Shown: piece after piece, positions 32,470 to 41,436 of the stretch
How the letters are laid out: the number at the start of each line of letters is the position of its first letter
Numbering within the stretch: position 1 is the first letter of the stretch
Assembly (NCBI GenBank): GCA_039811185.1
Contig: JBDHYF010000014.1
Span: forward strand, 1-41,436
From: JAEZDR01 sp039811185
Lineage (GTDB): Bacteria; Bacteroidota; Bacteroidia; Chitinophagales; Chitinophagaceae
Length of the DNA stretch: 41,436 bases
Reading direction: 5' to 3'
Program-made: the position numbers and the translations under genes
Notes under the pieces: model-generated
Databases searched by the model: none
Told to the model about the DNA's origin: nothing
The model's input: the letters and a program-made list of their open reading frames with translations, nothing else

Positions 32470-35364
32470 ATGAAAAGCGATAAAATCAAGCTATCCAAGT
32501 TAGAGTCATTTTTGATGAAGGCCGCAGATATTCTGCGGGGTAAAATGGATGCTTCTGAATATAAGGAGTTCATTTTCGGAATGCTCTTTCTGAAGAGGAT
32601 GTCGGATGTTTTTGATCAGAAAAGAGAGCAGTTCCGGAAAAAAGAATATGCCCATTTGGACGAAGCAACATTGAATGAAGTGCTCGAAGATAAAATCACC
32701 TACGGTGATACCTTTTTTGTTCCCAAAAGGGCTCGTTGGCACGAAGGCTTTATTGATGAAAACGGTGTAGAACAACCGCCTATCAAACACCTGCAGAACA
32801 ATATCGGGCAGATGTTGAACAAAGCTCTCGATGCTATTGAAGAAGCTAACCCCGATACGCTTTCAGGTATTTTCAAGGGTCGCATCAACTTCAATAAGGA
32901 AGTAGATGGAAAGGCGATTGTGAAAAACAAGGACCTGAAGGATATGATTGATCACTTCAATGATTTCCCGGCCCTTATCAATGAAAACTTCGAGTTCCCT
33001 GATTTATTGGGTGCAGCCTATGAGTACCTGCTGAAACACTTTGCGGATGAAAGTGGCAAGAAGGGCGGGCAATTTTACACCCCAAGCCAGGTTGTGCGTT
33101 TGTTGGTACAGTTGATAAAGCCACAGGAAGGTATGTCCATTTATGACCCTACAGCGGGTTCCGGTGGTATGCTTATCCAATCGCATCAATACATAGAAGA
33201 ACAGGGTCAAAATGCAAACAACCTCGAATTGTTCGGACAGGAGAACGATCCTACGGTGGTGGCCATTTGTAAAATGAACATCATCCTACACAACATTACC
33301 AAATACACCATTGAGTATGGCGATACACTGGAAGAGCCGCTGAATGAAAAGAATGGACAACTCATACAGTTCGACCGGGTAATTGCCAATCCTCCTTTCT
33401 CGCAGAACTATTCTAAGGCCACGATGAAATACCAATCTCGTTTCCCTTATGGTTTTGCACCTGAAACAGGTAAGAAGGGCGACCTCATGTTTGTGCAGCA
33501 CATGTTGGCCAGCTGTAAAAAGTCAGGCAAAGTGGTGGTGGTAATGCCTCACGGTGTTTTATTCAGAGGCGGTAAGGAAAAGGAAATACGGGAAGGCATG
33601 TTGAGAGCTGATGTTATTGAAGGCATCATTAGTCTTCCACCGCAATTGTTCTATGGCACTGGTATCCCTGCCTGTATCATGGTGTTGAATAAAAACAAGC
33701 CGGATGAACTGAAGAACAAGGTGTTTTTCATTAATGCAGATAAAGATTATGCCGAAGGTAAAAAGCAAAACACCCTCAGACCGGAGGACATAGAAAAGAT
33801 CGATTTTGTTTTCATCAATAAGATTGAAGAAGCCAAATATTCAAAGCTGGTTGATTTTGCTACAATTGAGAAGAACGAGTTTACATTAAACATCAGGCGG
33901 TATGTGGATAATACTCCTGAACCGGAACCGGAGGATGTTAAAGCTCATTTGATTGGTGGAGTTCCTGTTGCCGAAATACAGTTTATACAGGATTCACAAT
34001 GCAGGAAATTTGGATATAATGGCTTCGCCTTGTTTAAAGACAAGAACGAACAATACAAGGAATTTGCTATTGTAACAAAGGCATCCATAAAGGAGCATAT
34101 TGACAATGATCCTGCAGTAGTGAAAACCTTAACCAGTCTTGGTATTCACCTCGCTGATTGGTGGCAATTGGCAAAAGACGATTTTTCATCCTTAGCTCCA
34201 CAGAAAAGCACGTTGCCTGAGAATGCGTTAAACGATAGTGGAATTGGTAGCTACCTGATGGTAGGTGGAAGCAAGATCCCCAAAGTGCGACAGGAGTTGC
34301 TGGATACCATTAAAGAGCAGTTTGTACCGGTGGGTGTGCTGGATAAGTTTCAGGTAGCCGGTGTGTTTGTTAACTGGTGGGACAATATCAAGTACGATTT
34401 AAAAACCATCATGCAAAATGGATGGGACCCTGGACTGATACCAGACAGTTATCTCATTGAAGAGTTTTTCCAAAAGGAACAGACCGAAATTGAAGCACTG
34501 GAAATTCAGCAATCCGAAAAAGAATCACTATTTGAGGAGGCTGTAGAAGAAGCCATTGGATTAATGGAATTGGAAGCCGAAGAGGATGAAACCATCAGCA
34601 CTGCCAAAGTAAAGGAAGAACTGAAAACACAGATTGAATATTACCTAACCGAGAAAAACAAGCCAGCAGAAGCCAAGCCATATCAGGAAGCCGAGAAAAA
34701 GATTGTAGATGTTGAAAAGGAAATAAAAGAGCTGAAAGCTCAGTTAAAAGTAAAACAGGCTGAACTTGATTTGAAGCTGGTGCTCAAACGTTATGGCTCA
34801 GAAGATGAAAAGGCAGACGGTAAAAAATTACTGATTGCAGCCAACACAGAAATCGGCAAGTTGGATGTGGTCATTGATGGACTGATTGCAGGGTTTAAAG
34901 CAGATTTAAAAAAGAGCCATGATTTTGATGCCATAAAAAAGGCAACCGCAGACCTGGAGAAGCTGCTGAAAAAGGACAAGGAGAATAGCACGGAAACACT
35001 TCAAAAATTGGCAAAAGTATTGGATTCAAAGAAGCAGTTCAAAGAAATTACCAAGGCCTACAATACTTTACTGAAAGACAAACAGATCATTCAGGACAAG
35101 CTGCACAAACTGGATGATTTATTGGAGAGTATTGGCGGCATACTATCCGAACAGGAAGCCCAAAAGCTTATCCTTAAAAAACATTTCGATATTATCAACA
35201 ACCAATTGCAGCGTTACCTGAATGCAGAAAAACGGTCATTGATTGCTGCCTATGAAAACCTGTTTGATAAATACTTTGTATCTGCTCAGCGTATTGAAGC
35301 GAAACGTTCAGACACAATGAATCAGTTAAATGATTTTCTCACCAAATTAAGCTACTTGAATTGA
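32470..35364 (+). CDS. hsdM: Type I restriction-modification DNA methyltransferase subunit HsdM (extended)
   Basis: The 964-residue protein begins with the HsdM N-terminal helical domain (LESFLMKAADILRGKMDASEYKEF) and then the gamma-class N6-adenine methylase: AdoMet site DPTAGSGG near 225-232 and catalytic NPPF near 307-310, with GQFYTPSQVVRLL before it. It modifies adenine in the hemimethylated target with HsdS. After residue about 480 comes a tail of some 480 residues, much of it Glu/Lys-rich coiled coil (about 660-960). Usual HsdM proteins are near 500-550 residues, so this is an unusually long form; similar tails occur in Bacteroidota HsdM proteins. It follows the HTH gene by 4 bases and ends 1 base before hsdS. 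Confidence 0.94.
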   Translation: MKSDKIKLSKLESFLMKAADILRGKMDASEYKEFIFGMLFLKRMSDVFDQKREQFRKKEYAHLDEATLNEVLEDKITYGDTFFVPKRARWHEGFIDENGVEQPPIKHLQNNIGQMLNKALDAIEEANPDTLSGIFKGRINFNKEVDGKAIVKNKDLKDMIDHFNDFPALINENFEFPDLLGAAYEYLLKHFADESGKKGGQFYTPSQVVRLLVQLIKPQEGMSIYDPTAGSGGMLIQSHQYIEEQGQNANNLELFGQENDPTVVAICKMNIILHNITKYTIEYGDTLEEPLNEKNGQLIQFDRVIANPPFSQNYSKATMKYQSRFPYGFAPETGKKGDLMFVQHMLASCKKSGKVVVVMPHGVLFRGGKEKEIREGMLRADVIEGIISLPPQLFYGTGIPACIMVLNKNKPDELKNKVFFINADKDYAEGKKQNTLRPEDIEKIDFVFINKIEEAKYSKLVDFATIEKNEFTLNIRRYVDNTPEPEPEDVKAHLIGGVPVAEIQFIQDSQCRKFGYNGFALFKDKNEQYKEFAIVTKASIKEHIDNDPAVVKTLTSLGIHLADWWQLAKDDFSSLAPQKSTLPENALNDSGIGSYLMVGGSKIPKVRQELLDTIKEQFVPVGVLDKFQVAGVFVNWWDNIKYDLKTIMQNGWDPGLIPDSYLIEEFFQKEQTEIEALEIQQSEKESLFEEAVEEAIGLMELEAEEDETISTAKVKEELKTQIEYYLTEKNKPAEAKPYQEAEKKIVDVEKEIKELKAQLKVKQAELDLKLVLKRYGSEDEKADGKKLLIAANTEIGKLDVVIDGLIAGFKADLKKSHDFDAIKKATADLEKLLKKDKENSTETLQKLAKVLDSKKQFKEITKAYNTLLKDKQIIQDKLHKLDDLLESIGGILSEQEAQKLILKKHFDIINNQLQRYLNAEKRSLIAAYENLFDKYFVSAQRIEAKRSDTMNQLNDFLTKLSYLN

Positions 35365-35365
35365 T

Positions 35366-36607
35366 ATGGAAGAAAATCAAATTCTCATACCAGAAGGTTG
35401 GCGAAAGGAGGTGTTGGGGAGCTTCTTCATAGAGAAGCCCAAATCCAATTTAAAGGTTTCTGACGCTGCCAATTTTGGCCCATACCCATTTTTTACAAGT
35501 GGAGAAGCCGTATTGCAACACAATACAAAACAACTTGATGGCAGGCATATTTTCTTAGCAACCGGTGGTGTTGCCAATGTGAAATACTATGATGGTGAAG
35601 CTGCATATTCAACAGATACTTACACGGTTGGTACAAAGGAGAAGATTGATACCCGCTTTTTGTATTATGGTTTACTGAATATCATTGACTACATCAATGA
35701 CAATTATTTTGAAGGTAGCGGTTTAAAACACTTGCAGAAAAAAGAATTTAAAAGACACTTATTTCTTTATCCAGAAGATAGCCAAGAACAACAAACCATT
35801 GCCTCCATTCTCAGCAAAGCAGATGAGGCTATTGCTGAAACAGAAAAACTGATTGCGAAATACAATCGCATTAAAACCGGGTTGATGCAAGACCTGCTTA
35901 CAAAAGGGATTGATGAAAACGGCAATATACGCAGTCAGGAAACACATGAGTTTAAAGATAGTCATCTGGGCAGGATACCGAAGGAGTGGGATTGTTTTCC
36001 GATCGGTAAAATATATGAATTGAAATCTGGCATAACGCCTCTACGAAGTAACAAACGATATTTTGCATTAGAAGGGTATAATTGGGCTAAGACATTGGAT
36101 TTAAACGAAGGACATCTTTATGAAACAGAAGAAAAGGTTACAGACTATGCACTAAAAAACACTTCACTGAAATTGATGCCTATAAATTCAATACTTGTGG
36201 CAATGTATGGAGGGTGGGAGCAAATCGGTCGTACATCAATTTTAAAAAGTGAGTCCGGCACAAATCAAGCAATTACTTGTTTGTTTAACCCAAACCGCAA
36301 AATGAATTCTGATTTTGTTCAGTTGATATTGCAGTATTATAGGTATAAATGGAAAGAGGTTGCGGTAAGTACAAGAAAAGACCCAAATATTACGAAATCA
36401 GATATTGAGAATTTTGCATTGGTCTTTCCAAAGAATTATGATGAGCAGTCTCTAATTGCAGGTAAGATTCTTCAGATAAAAGAGTTCGTTTCAAATCAAC
36501 AAGAACATAGTAATAAATTAAGGAAATTAAAGTCAGGACTAATGCAGGCTTTATTAAGCGGCAAGGTTCGTGTTAATGCGATCACACCTAATCAATCGGC
36601 ATCATGA
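35366..36607 (+). CDS. hsdS: Type I restriction specificity subunit HsdS
   Basis: The 413-residue protein has two target-recognition domains, each followed by a conserved helix: TRD1 (about 5-140) with GGVANVKYYDGEAAYSTD, central helix with SKADEAIAETEKLIAKYNRIKTGLMQDLL (about 150-178), TRD2 (about 200-360) beginning HLGRIPKEWDCFPIGKIYEL, and C-terminal helix KLRKLKSGLMQALLSGKVRV. The two half-sites set by the TRDs define the recognised bipartite sequence, which cannot be read here. TRD2 DNA (about 35990-36500) is clearly more A+T-rich than TRD1 and the rest of the operon, a sign of domain replacement. Its stop overlaps the hsdR start (ATGA). Confidence 0.93.
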   Translation: MEENQILIPEGWRKEVLGSFFIEKPKSNLKVSDAANFGPYPFFTSGEAVLQHNTKQLDGRHIFLATGGVANVKYYDGEAAYSTDTYTVGTKEKIDTRFLYYGLLNIIDYINDNYFEGSGLKHLQKKEFKRHLFLYPEDSQEQQTIASILSKADEAIAETEKLIAKYNRIKTGLMQDLLTKGIDENGNIRSQETHEFKDSHLGRIPKEWDCFPIGKIYELKSGITPLRSNKRYFALEGYNWAKTLDLNEGHLYETEEKVTDYALKNTSLKLMPINSILVAMYGGWEQIGRTSILKSESGTNQAITCLFNPNRKMNSDFVQLILQYYRYKWKEVAVSTRKDPNITKSDIENFALVFPKNYDEQSLIAGKILQIKEFVSNQQEHSNKLRKLKSGLMQALLSGKVRVNAITPNQSAS

Positions 36608-39600
36608 TTTTAAGTAACGATAATAAATACAGGGGTTCCCTGGGTGAAACCTTTCGGCTGGATGAATACAGCCATGTAGAAAAACCCTTTTTGGAACAAC
36701 TCAAACAATTGGGTTGGAACGATGGCCCCAATGAGGTGCTGGAGTTGGAAATGCAGCAAACAACGGAGCAAAGCTATCGTTCTTCTTTTGGTGAAGTAGT
36801 ATTGCAGCCTAAGCTATGTGCAGCTCTCAAAAAAATCAATCCTTTCCTCACTGATGGGCAGGTAGATGAAGTGGTTCGCAAAATCACCAGCTTTCAAAAG
36901 AACAGCCTGATAGAAAATAATGAGCAGGTACTCACTTATCTGCTTGAGAATACTACCGTTTCACGTAATGAGCAAACAGGTGAACTAAGCCCCACTGTTC
37001 GGTTCATTGATTTTGAAAACATAGGCAACAATATTTTCACCGCCATTTCTCAGTTTAAGGTTAGGGTGACAGGTACAGATCATCACATCATCCCGGACAT
37101 CGTTTTATTCATCAACGGTCTTCCGGTGGTGGTAGTGGAGGCCAAATCATCCAAAGTAAAAGAACCTCTACCCGAAGCCATTGATCAGTTGCTTCGTTAT
37201 TCGGAACAACGTGGTGATACAGGCGAAGGAAACAAAGAGTTGTTTTACTACAACCAGTTTATCATCACTACCTGCCGTACGGAAGCCAAGTTTGGAACTA
37301 TAACCACAGGCATTGAGAAGCATTTCTACCGCTGGACAGATCCCTATCCCCGTTCATTAAATGATCTGGAGCATGGCCAGTCATCTCCAAACGATCAGCA
37401 ACGTTTGGTGGCCGGTATGTTGGACCTGCGAAACCTGTTAGACATCATTCAGGTGTTTACTGTTTTCCAGATTGATGACAAGGGAAAGAAGATAAAAGTA
37501 GTAGGCAGGTATCAGCAATTCCGTGCTGTTAAAATAGCCACCAAAAGATTGATTGAAGGCAAGAACCCAATGGAGAGGGGCGGCATCATTTGGCATACGC
37601 AGGGTTCAGGAAAATCATTGACCATGATGTTCATGGTCCGAGAAATGCGTTTAAAGCCACAATTGCTTTCATGGAAAATAGTATTTGTTACAGATCGTAC
37701 CCAACTGGAAGAACAGCTGTCAGAAACAGGACAGAGTATTGGCTTCACCATTAAAGTGGCCAATTTCATTAACCCTAAATCTACCCCAGATGGTAAAAGC
37801 TTAAAGGAGTTGCTGAGTAATGATAACTCAGATTTGGTAATGGCGATGATCCACAAATTCCAGGAGAATGGTGATTTGGAAGGGTTACAAATTTTCCCCG
37901 AGCTGAATGCCAATACCAATATCCTTGTAATGACCGATGAGGCACATCGTTCTCAATATTCATTATTGGCAGCCAATCTGGATAAAGCATTACCTAATGC
38001 CACATCCATTGGCTTTACAGGAACACCCACAGGTAAAACAGAAAAGAAATACAAGGATTACATTGATAAGTACACCATGCGTCAGGCCATTGATGATGGC
38101 GTTACATTGGAAATAGTGTACGAAGGCTTTACACACAATGCTGAGATGCCCGACAAGAAAGGCATGGATAAGAAGTTTGAGGATGTGTTCAGCGATTACC
38201 AGTTAACAGAACGCCTTCAGATACTCGGCTTTGGAAGCCGGGATGCTTACCTTGAAGCCATTGAAACCATTCGGGAAAAGGCAAGGAGCATGATGAACCA
38301 CTATGTGGATCAAATCTTCAGCGGTGGTTTCAAAGCACAGATTGTGGCCAATAGCCGTGAAGCAGCTGTGAGATACAAAGTGGCGATTGAGGAGGCTCTG
38401 AAAGAGAAAATTGCAGCCTTGCTGGTAGATAATCCTATGCAGATTAACATTGATGGGCTGAAACAACTGGAAACTGCAGTGGTTATTTCAGGCAGTCATA
38501 ATGATGCTCCGCATATCAAGGCATTTACCAATGGTGAGTATCACCGAAAGAGTATCAAGCGTTTCAAATTACCCTTTGGTAAAACAGACGAAGAAGACAA
38601 CACCATCAATGGCAATGTAGGTATCATCATTGTCAACAACATGCTGCTAACAGGATTTGATGCCCCCATTGAGCAGGTAATGTACCTGGATAGAATTATC
38701 GTTGAACACAACCTACTGCAAACCATCGCAAGGGTAAACCGTATTGGCCCCGAAGGAAAGAACAAAGGCTTTATTGTAGATTATGTGGGAGTCGGCCATC
38801 ATCTGAAGAGGGCATTGGATACATACGCTGAAAAAGAGTTGCAGGAGATTATTGATTGTATATCCAATGATGATGCTGAATTGAATGACCTGATTAAAGC
38901 CCACAAGGATATTTGGGAATATTTAAAGCAGCAGGGCCTTGAAGACCTTTCAGATTCAGATGCATTCTTTGATGTGTTTTATGATGAGGATATACGGTTT
39001 GAGTACATTAAAAAGTACAAACACCTGACTACTTGTTTCAATAATGTGCTCCCTCGTAAAGAAGCGCTGGATTTTTTCAATGACTGGAAAGCATTTACGG
39101 AAATCAATGAATTAGCCAACAAGCATTTCCGTGACCAGCGATTCAGCATGAAAGGCATACCACCGAAGTTGAGAGGTATTGCCGATGAGTTCTTGAAATC
39201 ACGAGGAATTGAGCAAACTGTTGCACCAATATCCATTATTGCCGATGATTTTCAGAAGGGCGTTAACAGTAAAAAGAGGGACAAAACCAAAGCGGCAGAA
39301 GTAGAACATGCCATTCGTCATTACATTGATATTAACCTCGATGAAGACCCTGAACTGTTTGCCTCTTTTTCAGAAGCATTGGAAAAGATATTAGAAAACT
39401 TCAAGGGTAACTGGAAGGCTATTTACGAGGAGCTTGAGAAGCTGAGAGAGAAGATACGAAACCGTGAAAAGGAAGAGACATTTGGTTTAGACCGCAAAAA
39501 ACAAATGCCTTTCTTCCGCATTTTCAAGGCAGAGCTTTTTGGTAACCGAACACTTACGGAAGATGAAATTGCTCAGAATGTAAACCTGACGCAACATATA

Positions 39601-39804
39601 TTCAACCTTGTGGCCACTGAGATAAAATTGACCGGCTTCTGGGATAGCACACCTGCACAATTGAAATTGAAGGCGGAGTTACAGAAGTTGATTTTATCTC
39701 CTGAGTTCAAAACAATCCCCAATATTATCACCAAGCGGAACGAACTTATATCAAGAATAATGGAGTTGGCAAAAACCAATCACTTCAAAATAGTGACAGA
39801 CTGA
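36604..39804 (+). CDS. hsdR: Type I restriction endonuclease/translocase subunit HsdR
   Basis: The 1066-residue protein has an N-terminal PD-(D/E)xK nuclease (DIVLFINGLPVVVVEAKSSK, catalytic EAK near 178-181), followed by a superfamily-2 translocase: Walker A TQGSGKSLTMM near 331-341, DEAH near 443-446 (MTDEAHRSQY), SIGFTGTP, and the downstream helicase motifs (NNMLLTGFDAPIEQVMYLDR, NLLQTIARVNRIG). The C-terminal part is helical and meets the methylase core. It cuts unmodified DNA after translocation. No frameshift or missing motif is seen, so restriction is likely active. It overlaps hsdS by 4 bases and the next gene by one base. Confidence 0.95.
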   Translation: MILSNDNKYRGSLGETFRLDEYSHVEKPFLEQLKQLGWNDGPNEVLELEMQQTTEQSYRSSFGEVVLQPKLCAALKKINPFLTDGQVDEVVRKITSFQKNSLIENNEQVLTYLLENTTVSRNEQTGELSPTVRFIDFENIGNNIFTAISQFKVRVTGTDHHIIPDIVLFINGLPVVVVEAKSSKVKEPLPEAIDQLLRYSEQRGDTGEGNKELFYYNQFIITTCRTEAKFGTITTGIEKHFYRWTDPYPRSLNDLEHGQSSPNDQQRLVAGMLDLRNLLDIIQVFTVFQIDDKGKKIKVVGRYQQFRAVKIATKRLIEGKNPMERGGIIWHTQGSGKSLTMMFMVREMRLKPQLLSWKIVFVTDRTQLEEQLSETGQSIGFTIKVANFINPKSTPDGKSLKELLSNDNSDLVMAMIHKFQENGDLEGLQIFPELNANTNILVMTDEAHRSQYSLLAANLDKALPNATSIGFTGTPTGKTEKKYKDYIDKYTMRQAIDDGVTLEIVYEGFTHNAEMPDKKGMDKKFEDVFSDYQLTERLQILGFGSRDAYLEAIETIREKARSMMNHYVDQIFSGGFKAQIVANSREAAVRYKVAIEEALKEKIAALLVDNPMQINIDGLKQLETAVVISGSHNDAPHIKAFTNGEYHRKSIKRFKLPFGKTDEEDNTINGNVGIIIVNNMLLTGFDAPIEQVMYLDRIIVEHNLLQTIARVNRIGPEGKNKGFIVDYVGVGHHLKRALDTYAEKELQEIIDCISNDDAELNDLIKAHKDIWEYLKQQGLEDLSDSDAFFDVFYDEDIRFEYIKKYKHLTTCFNNVLPRKEALDFFNDWKAFTEINELANKHFRDQRFSMKGIPPKLRGIADEFLKSRGIEQTVAPISIIADDFQKGVNSKKRDKTKAAEVEHAIRHYIDINLDEDPELFASFSEALEKILENFKGNWKAIYEELEKLREKIRNREKEETFGLDRKKQMPFFRIFKAELFGNRTLTEDEIAQNVNLTQHIFNLVATEIKLTGFWDSTPAQLKLKAELQKLILSPEFKTIPNIITKRNELISRIMELAKTNHFKIVTD

Positions 39805-40478
39805 TGCAGTTTGAATATGAAGTAAAATATAGCAAACGCAAAACGCTTAACATCACGGTTGAACGTGACAGGAAAATAATTGTCCGGGCTCCCGAGCATA
39901 CTTCATTGAAGAAAATAGAGGAAGTGCTTCAATCAAAGAGCCAATGGTTGAAGGAAAAGATCAATCATGCTCAGAAGTATCCGGTGGAATACAAGCCAAA
40001 AGAATTTGTATCAGGCGAAACACTTCTGTATTTGGGTAAGAACTATCAATTGCTGGTGGTAGATGAACCAATTGAAGGAATTGAGTTTGATCAACGGTTT
40101 CGTATTTCTAAAGCCAATCAGCCTAACGCCAATGCGTTATTCAAAAAGTGGTATCTCAAACAGGCACTCAAACTAATTGAGCCTTTGGCAACGCATTATG
40201 CAAAGAACCTGGGTGTGGTGTATAATCAGTTCAAGACTTCAGAAATGAAATACCGCTGGGGATCATGTACGCCCAACAACAACATCATTTTTAACTGGCG
40301 TATTGTAAAAGCACCCATGTATGTGCTGGAGTACCTTGTAGCACATGAACTGGTGCATTTGATGGAGAGTAACCATACCCCTCGGTTTTGGAACATTTTA
40401 TCTATACAGGTGCCCCATTATGAGAAAGCTAAAAAGTGGTTGAAAGAAAACGGGCATTTGTTGGAGGTTGATTTTTAA
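39804..40478 (+). CDS. YgjP-like (DUF45/COG1451) zinc metallopeptidase
   Basis: The 224-residue protein has a beta-rich N-terminal part (EVKYSKRKTLNITVERDRKIIVRAP, a conserved strand pattern), KYRWGSCTPNNNIIFNWRIVKAP, and the zinc site HELVH at 181-185 (Glu182 catalytic) with the third ligand His191 in NHTPRFW. This is the YgjP/WLM-like metallopeptidase family, found next to hsdR in many type I loci; its part in restriction is unknown. Start and hsdR stop overlap as TGATG, so it is translationally coupled to the R-M operon. It may process or regulate HsdR; that is inference. Confidence 0.9.
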   Translation: MQFEYEVKYSKRKTLNITVERDRKIIVRAPEHTSLKKIEEVLQSKSQWLKEKINHAQKYPVEYKPKEFVSGETLLYLGKNYQLLVVDEPIEGIEFDQRFRISKANQPNANALFKKWYLKQALKLIEPLATHYAKNLGVVYNQFKTSEMKYRWGSCTPNNNIIFNWRIVKAPMYVLEYLVAHELVHLMESNHTPRFWNILSIQVPHYEKAKKWLKENGHLLEVDF

Positions 40479-40491
40479 TTTCAGAAGTAAA

Positions 40492-41436
40492 ATGAGTGTA
40501 GATAATATAACAAAGCAACATATTTTACAGGCGGTTGATAAAATCGAACGGGAAGGTATTGTATTAGAACCTTCAGACCGTTTTGATGTAGTCATCAATG
40601 GCAAAGCGTATCCGCCTAAAGAGGTGATGCGGTATGCCAACCTGCTTGCCAACGGCACTAAGGATTGGCCATACAGTGGTGGCGAACCCACAAACAAGTA
40701 TCTCAGGAAGTTTGAGTTTGAAGTACGACCAAAGTCACTGACAGCTAAAGAAATTGTAGCTGCAATCAGGAAGGAATTTTCAAATGTTTGGAGATGTGCT
40801 GATTCGTGGCGGTGGAATGAAATGAAAGACTCTGGGCTTTTGACATTTGCATGGCTTGACAATAACACTAACTACTTAGAAATAGATTTTAGCAAACTTA
40901 AAAGTGGCTCTAGGGCAATTTATCCGTGGGTAAATGAACTATCTGTCGGTGACTTGATATTTGTGATGGGAAAAAATACGTTTGATGGTATTTGTATAGC
41001 TGAATCTGAATACGATTTTAATGGACCTACTTTGACGTTGTCAGGATATGGAGTAAAGCCGGCAATAAGTGTGAAGTACATTTATAAACTTGAAAATCCT
41101 ATATCACATAATCTGGTAACTCATAACAACCCGGCAACCTTTGCTGAAATTGAGAAATACAGTTTCGGATTAGAAAAAATTATCGTTTTTCTTTTGGTAA
41201 GTCAACCTAAAGCTATTGACAATTTATTAAACTTCATGAACGGCATGGCACAGAATAAGTTAATTCAAGAAGAACTTTCTAAGATGAATTTGAATACAAT
41301 TATTTACGGTCCTCCCGGCACGGGCAAAACCTACAAGCTCAACCAATACAAAGAAACCTACTTCACCGATAGAGGTGTTACCAAAAGTGCAGAGGATGTA
41401 CTGAAGGAGAAAGTGAATGCTTATCCCTTTTGGAAA
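40492..41436 (+). CDS. McrB-like type IV restriction GTPase, N-terminal part (partial)
   Basis: ATG at 40492 opens a frame to the window end (315 codons, no stop). Residues about 5-75 form a small domain (QAVDKIEREGIVLE, KAYPPKEVMRYANLLANG) that resembles the head domain at the start of some McrA/McrB-type restriction proteins. Residues about 115-235 look like an EVE/PUA-related base-reading domain (WVNELSVGDLIFVMGKNTFDGICIAES). The start of an AAA+ domain follows, with Walker A GPPGTGKT after NTIIY (about 268-281), matching the McrB form. McrB-type proteins use GTP and with McrC cut DNA containing modified bases. It lies 13 bases after the YgjP gene, so it is read in the same operon. The middle and C-terminal parts and any mcrC lie outside the window. 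Confidence 0.8.
   Translation, partial: MSVDNITKQHILQAVDKIEREGIVLEPSDRFDVVINGKAYPPKEVMRYANLLANGTKDWPYSGGEPTNKYLRKFEFEVRPKSLTAKEIVAAIRKEFSNVWRCADSWRWNEMKDSGLLTFAWLDNNTNYLEIDFSKLKSGSRAIYPWVNELSVGDLIFVMGKNTFDGICIAESEYDFNGPTLTLSGYGVKPAISVKYIYKLENPISHNLVTHNNPATFAEIEKYSFGLEKIIVFLLVSQPKAIDNLLNFMNGMAQNKLIQEELSKMNLNTIIYGPPGTGKTYKLNQYKETYFTDRGVTKSAEDVLKEKVNAYPFWK

Noticed and set aside
40025..40047. Possible second copy of the mnmE-end core (ttctgtatttgggtaagaac)
   Set aside because: It lies inside the YgjP-like gene, needs gaps to align, and encodes LYLGKN, which resembles the FCIGK codons by chance; not a credible attR.

Overview
The window looks like a chromosome segment from a Bacteroidota bacterium, probably near Chitinophagales. 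The support is: a 22-residue tail at the left edge that resembles a type IX secretion sorting domain, TAnnTTTG-type promoter boxes with little Shine-Dalgarno signal, a TamB plus lipoprotein-TamA (TamL) pair, a tandem exbB-exbD-exbD-tonB locus, and a metzincin of the Bacteroidota DUF5117/DUF5118 type. The genus cannot be fixed from this sequence.

Layout. 1-1678 is almost gene-free. It holds the sorting-domain tail, dispersed palindromic repeats around a small solitary GIY-YIG nuclease gene, a 116/117-bp tandem array of four copies built from the same palindrome, and a strong terminator. 1679-13332 is a compact five-gene operon with junctions from a 1-base overlap to a 16-base gap. In order it encodes a 2TM / double TrkA-N (RCK) / RyR-like protein, a protein with three TIR-like domains, a STAND NTPase with a membrane helix, coiled coil and WD40 propeller, a TonB-dependent receptor with an N-terminal helical-repeat-like region, and a polytopic NTT/MFS-like transporter with a long soluble tail. 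This is the candidate undescribed system. It combines a TIR enzyme (NAD+-cleaving in known relatives), a STAND sensor, a membrane-anchored nucleotide-binding/RyR module and outer- and inner-membrane transport genes.

13329-24112 is mostly housekeeping: a small lipoprotein and a gamma-carbonic-anhydrase-like protein (minus strand), a class III aminotransferase, a YtxH / holin-superfamily / hypothetical trio, tamB-tamL, and a single-domain response regulator. 24179-32113 holds a secreted zinc metalloprotease, the TonB energy module, a pyridoxamine-phosphate-oxidase-fold protein and mnmE.

From 32114 to the right edge is a restriction island directly behind the mnmE stop codon: an HTH controller-type regulator with a candidate operator over its promoter, hsdM, hsdS, hsdR, a YgjP-like zinc peptidase, and the 5' part of an McrB-like GTPase gene that runs off the window. 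The last 18 bp of mnmE closely match a known genomic-island integration site, which would explain the position, but no integrase is visible here.

How the parts may work together: the TonB module at 26917-29941 could energise the receptor inside the five-gene operon, and the type I and McrB-type systems form a second, independent defence block. Functional statements about the five-gene operon are inference from domain content and gene order. Domain positions were read by eye and are approximate.
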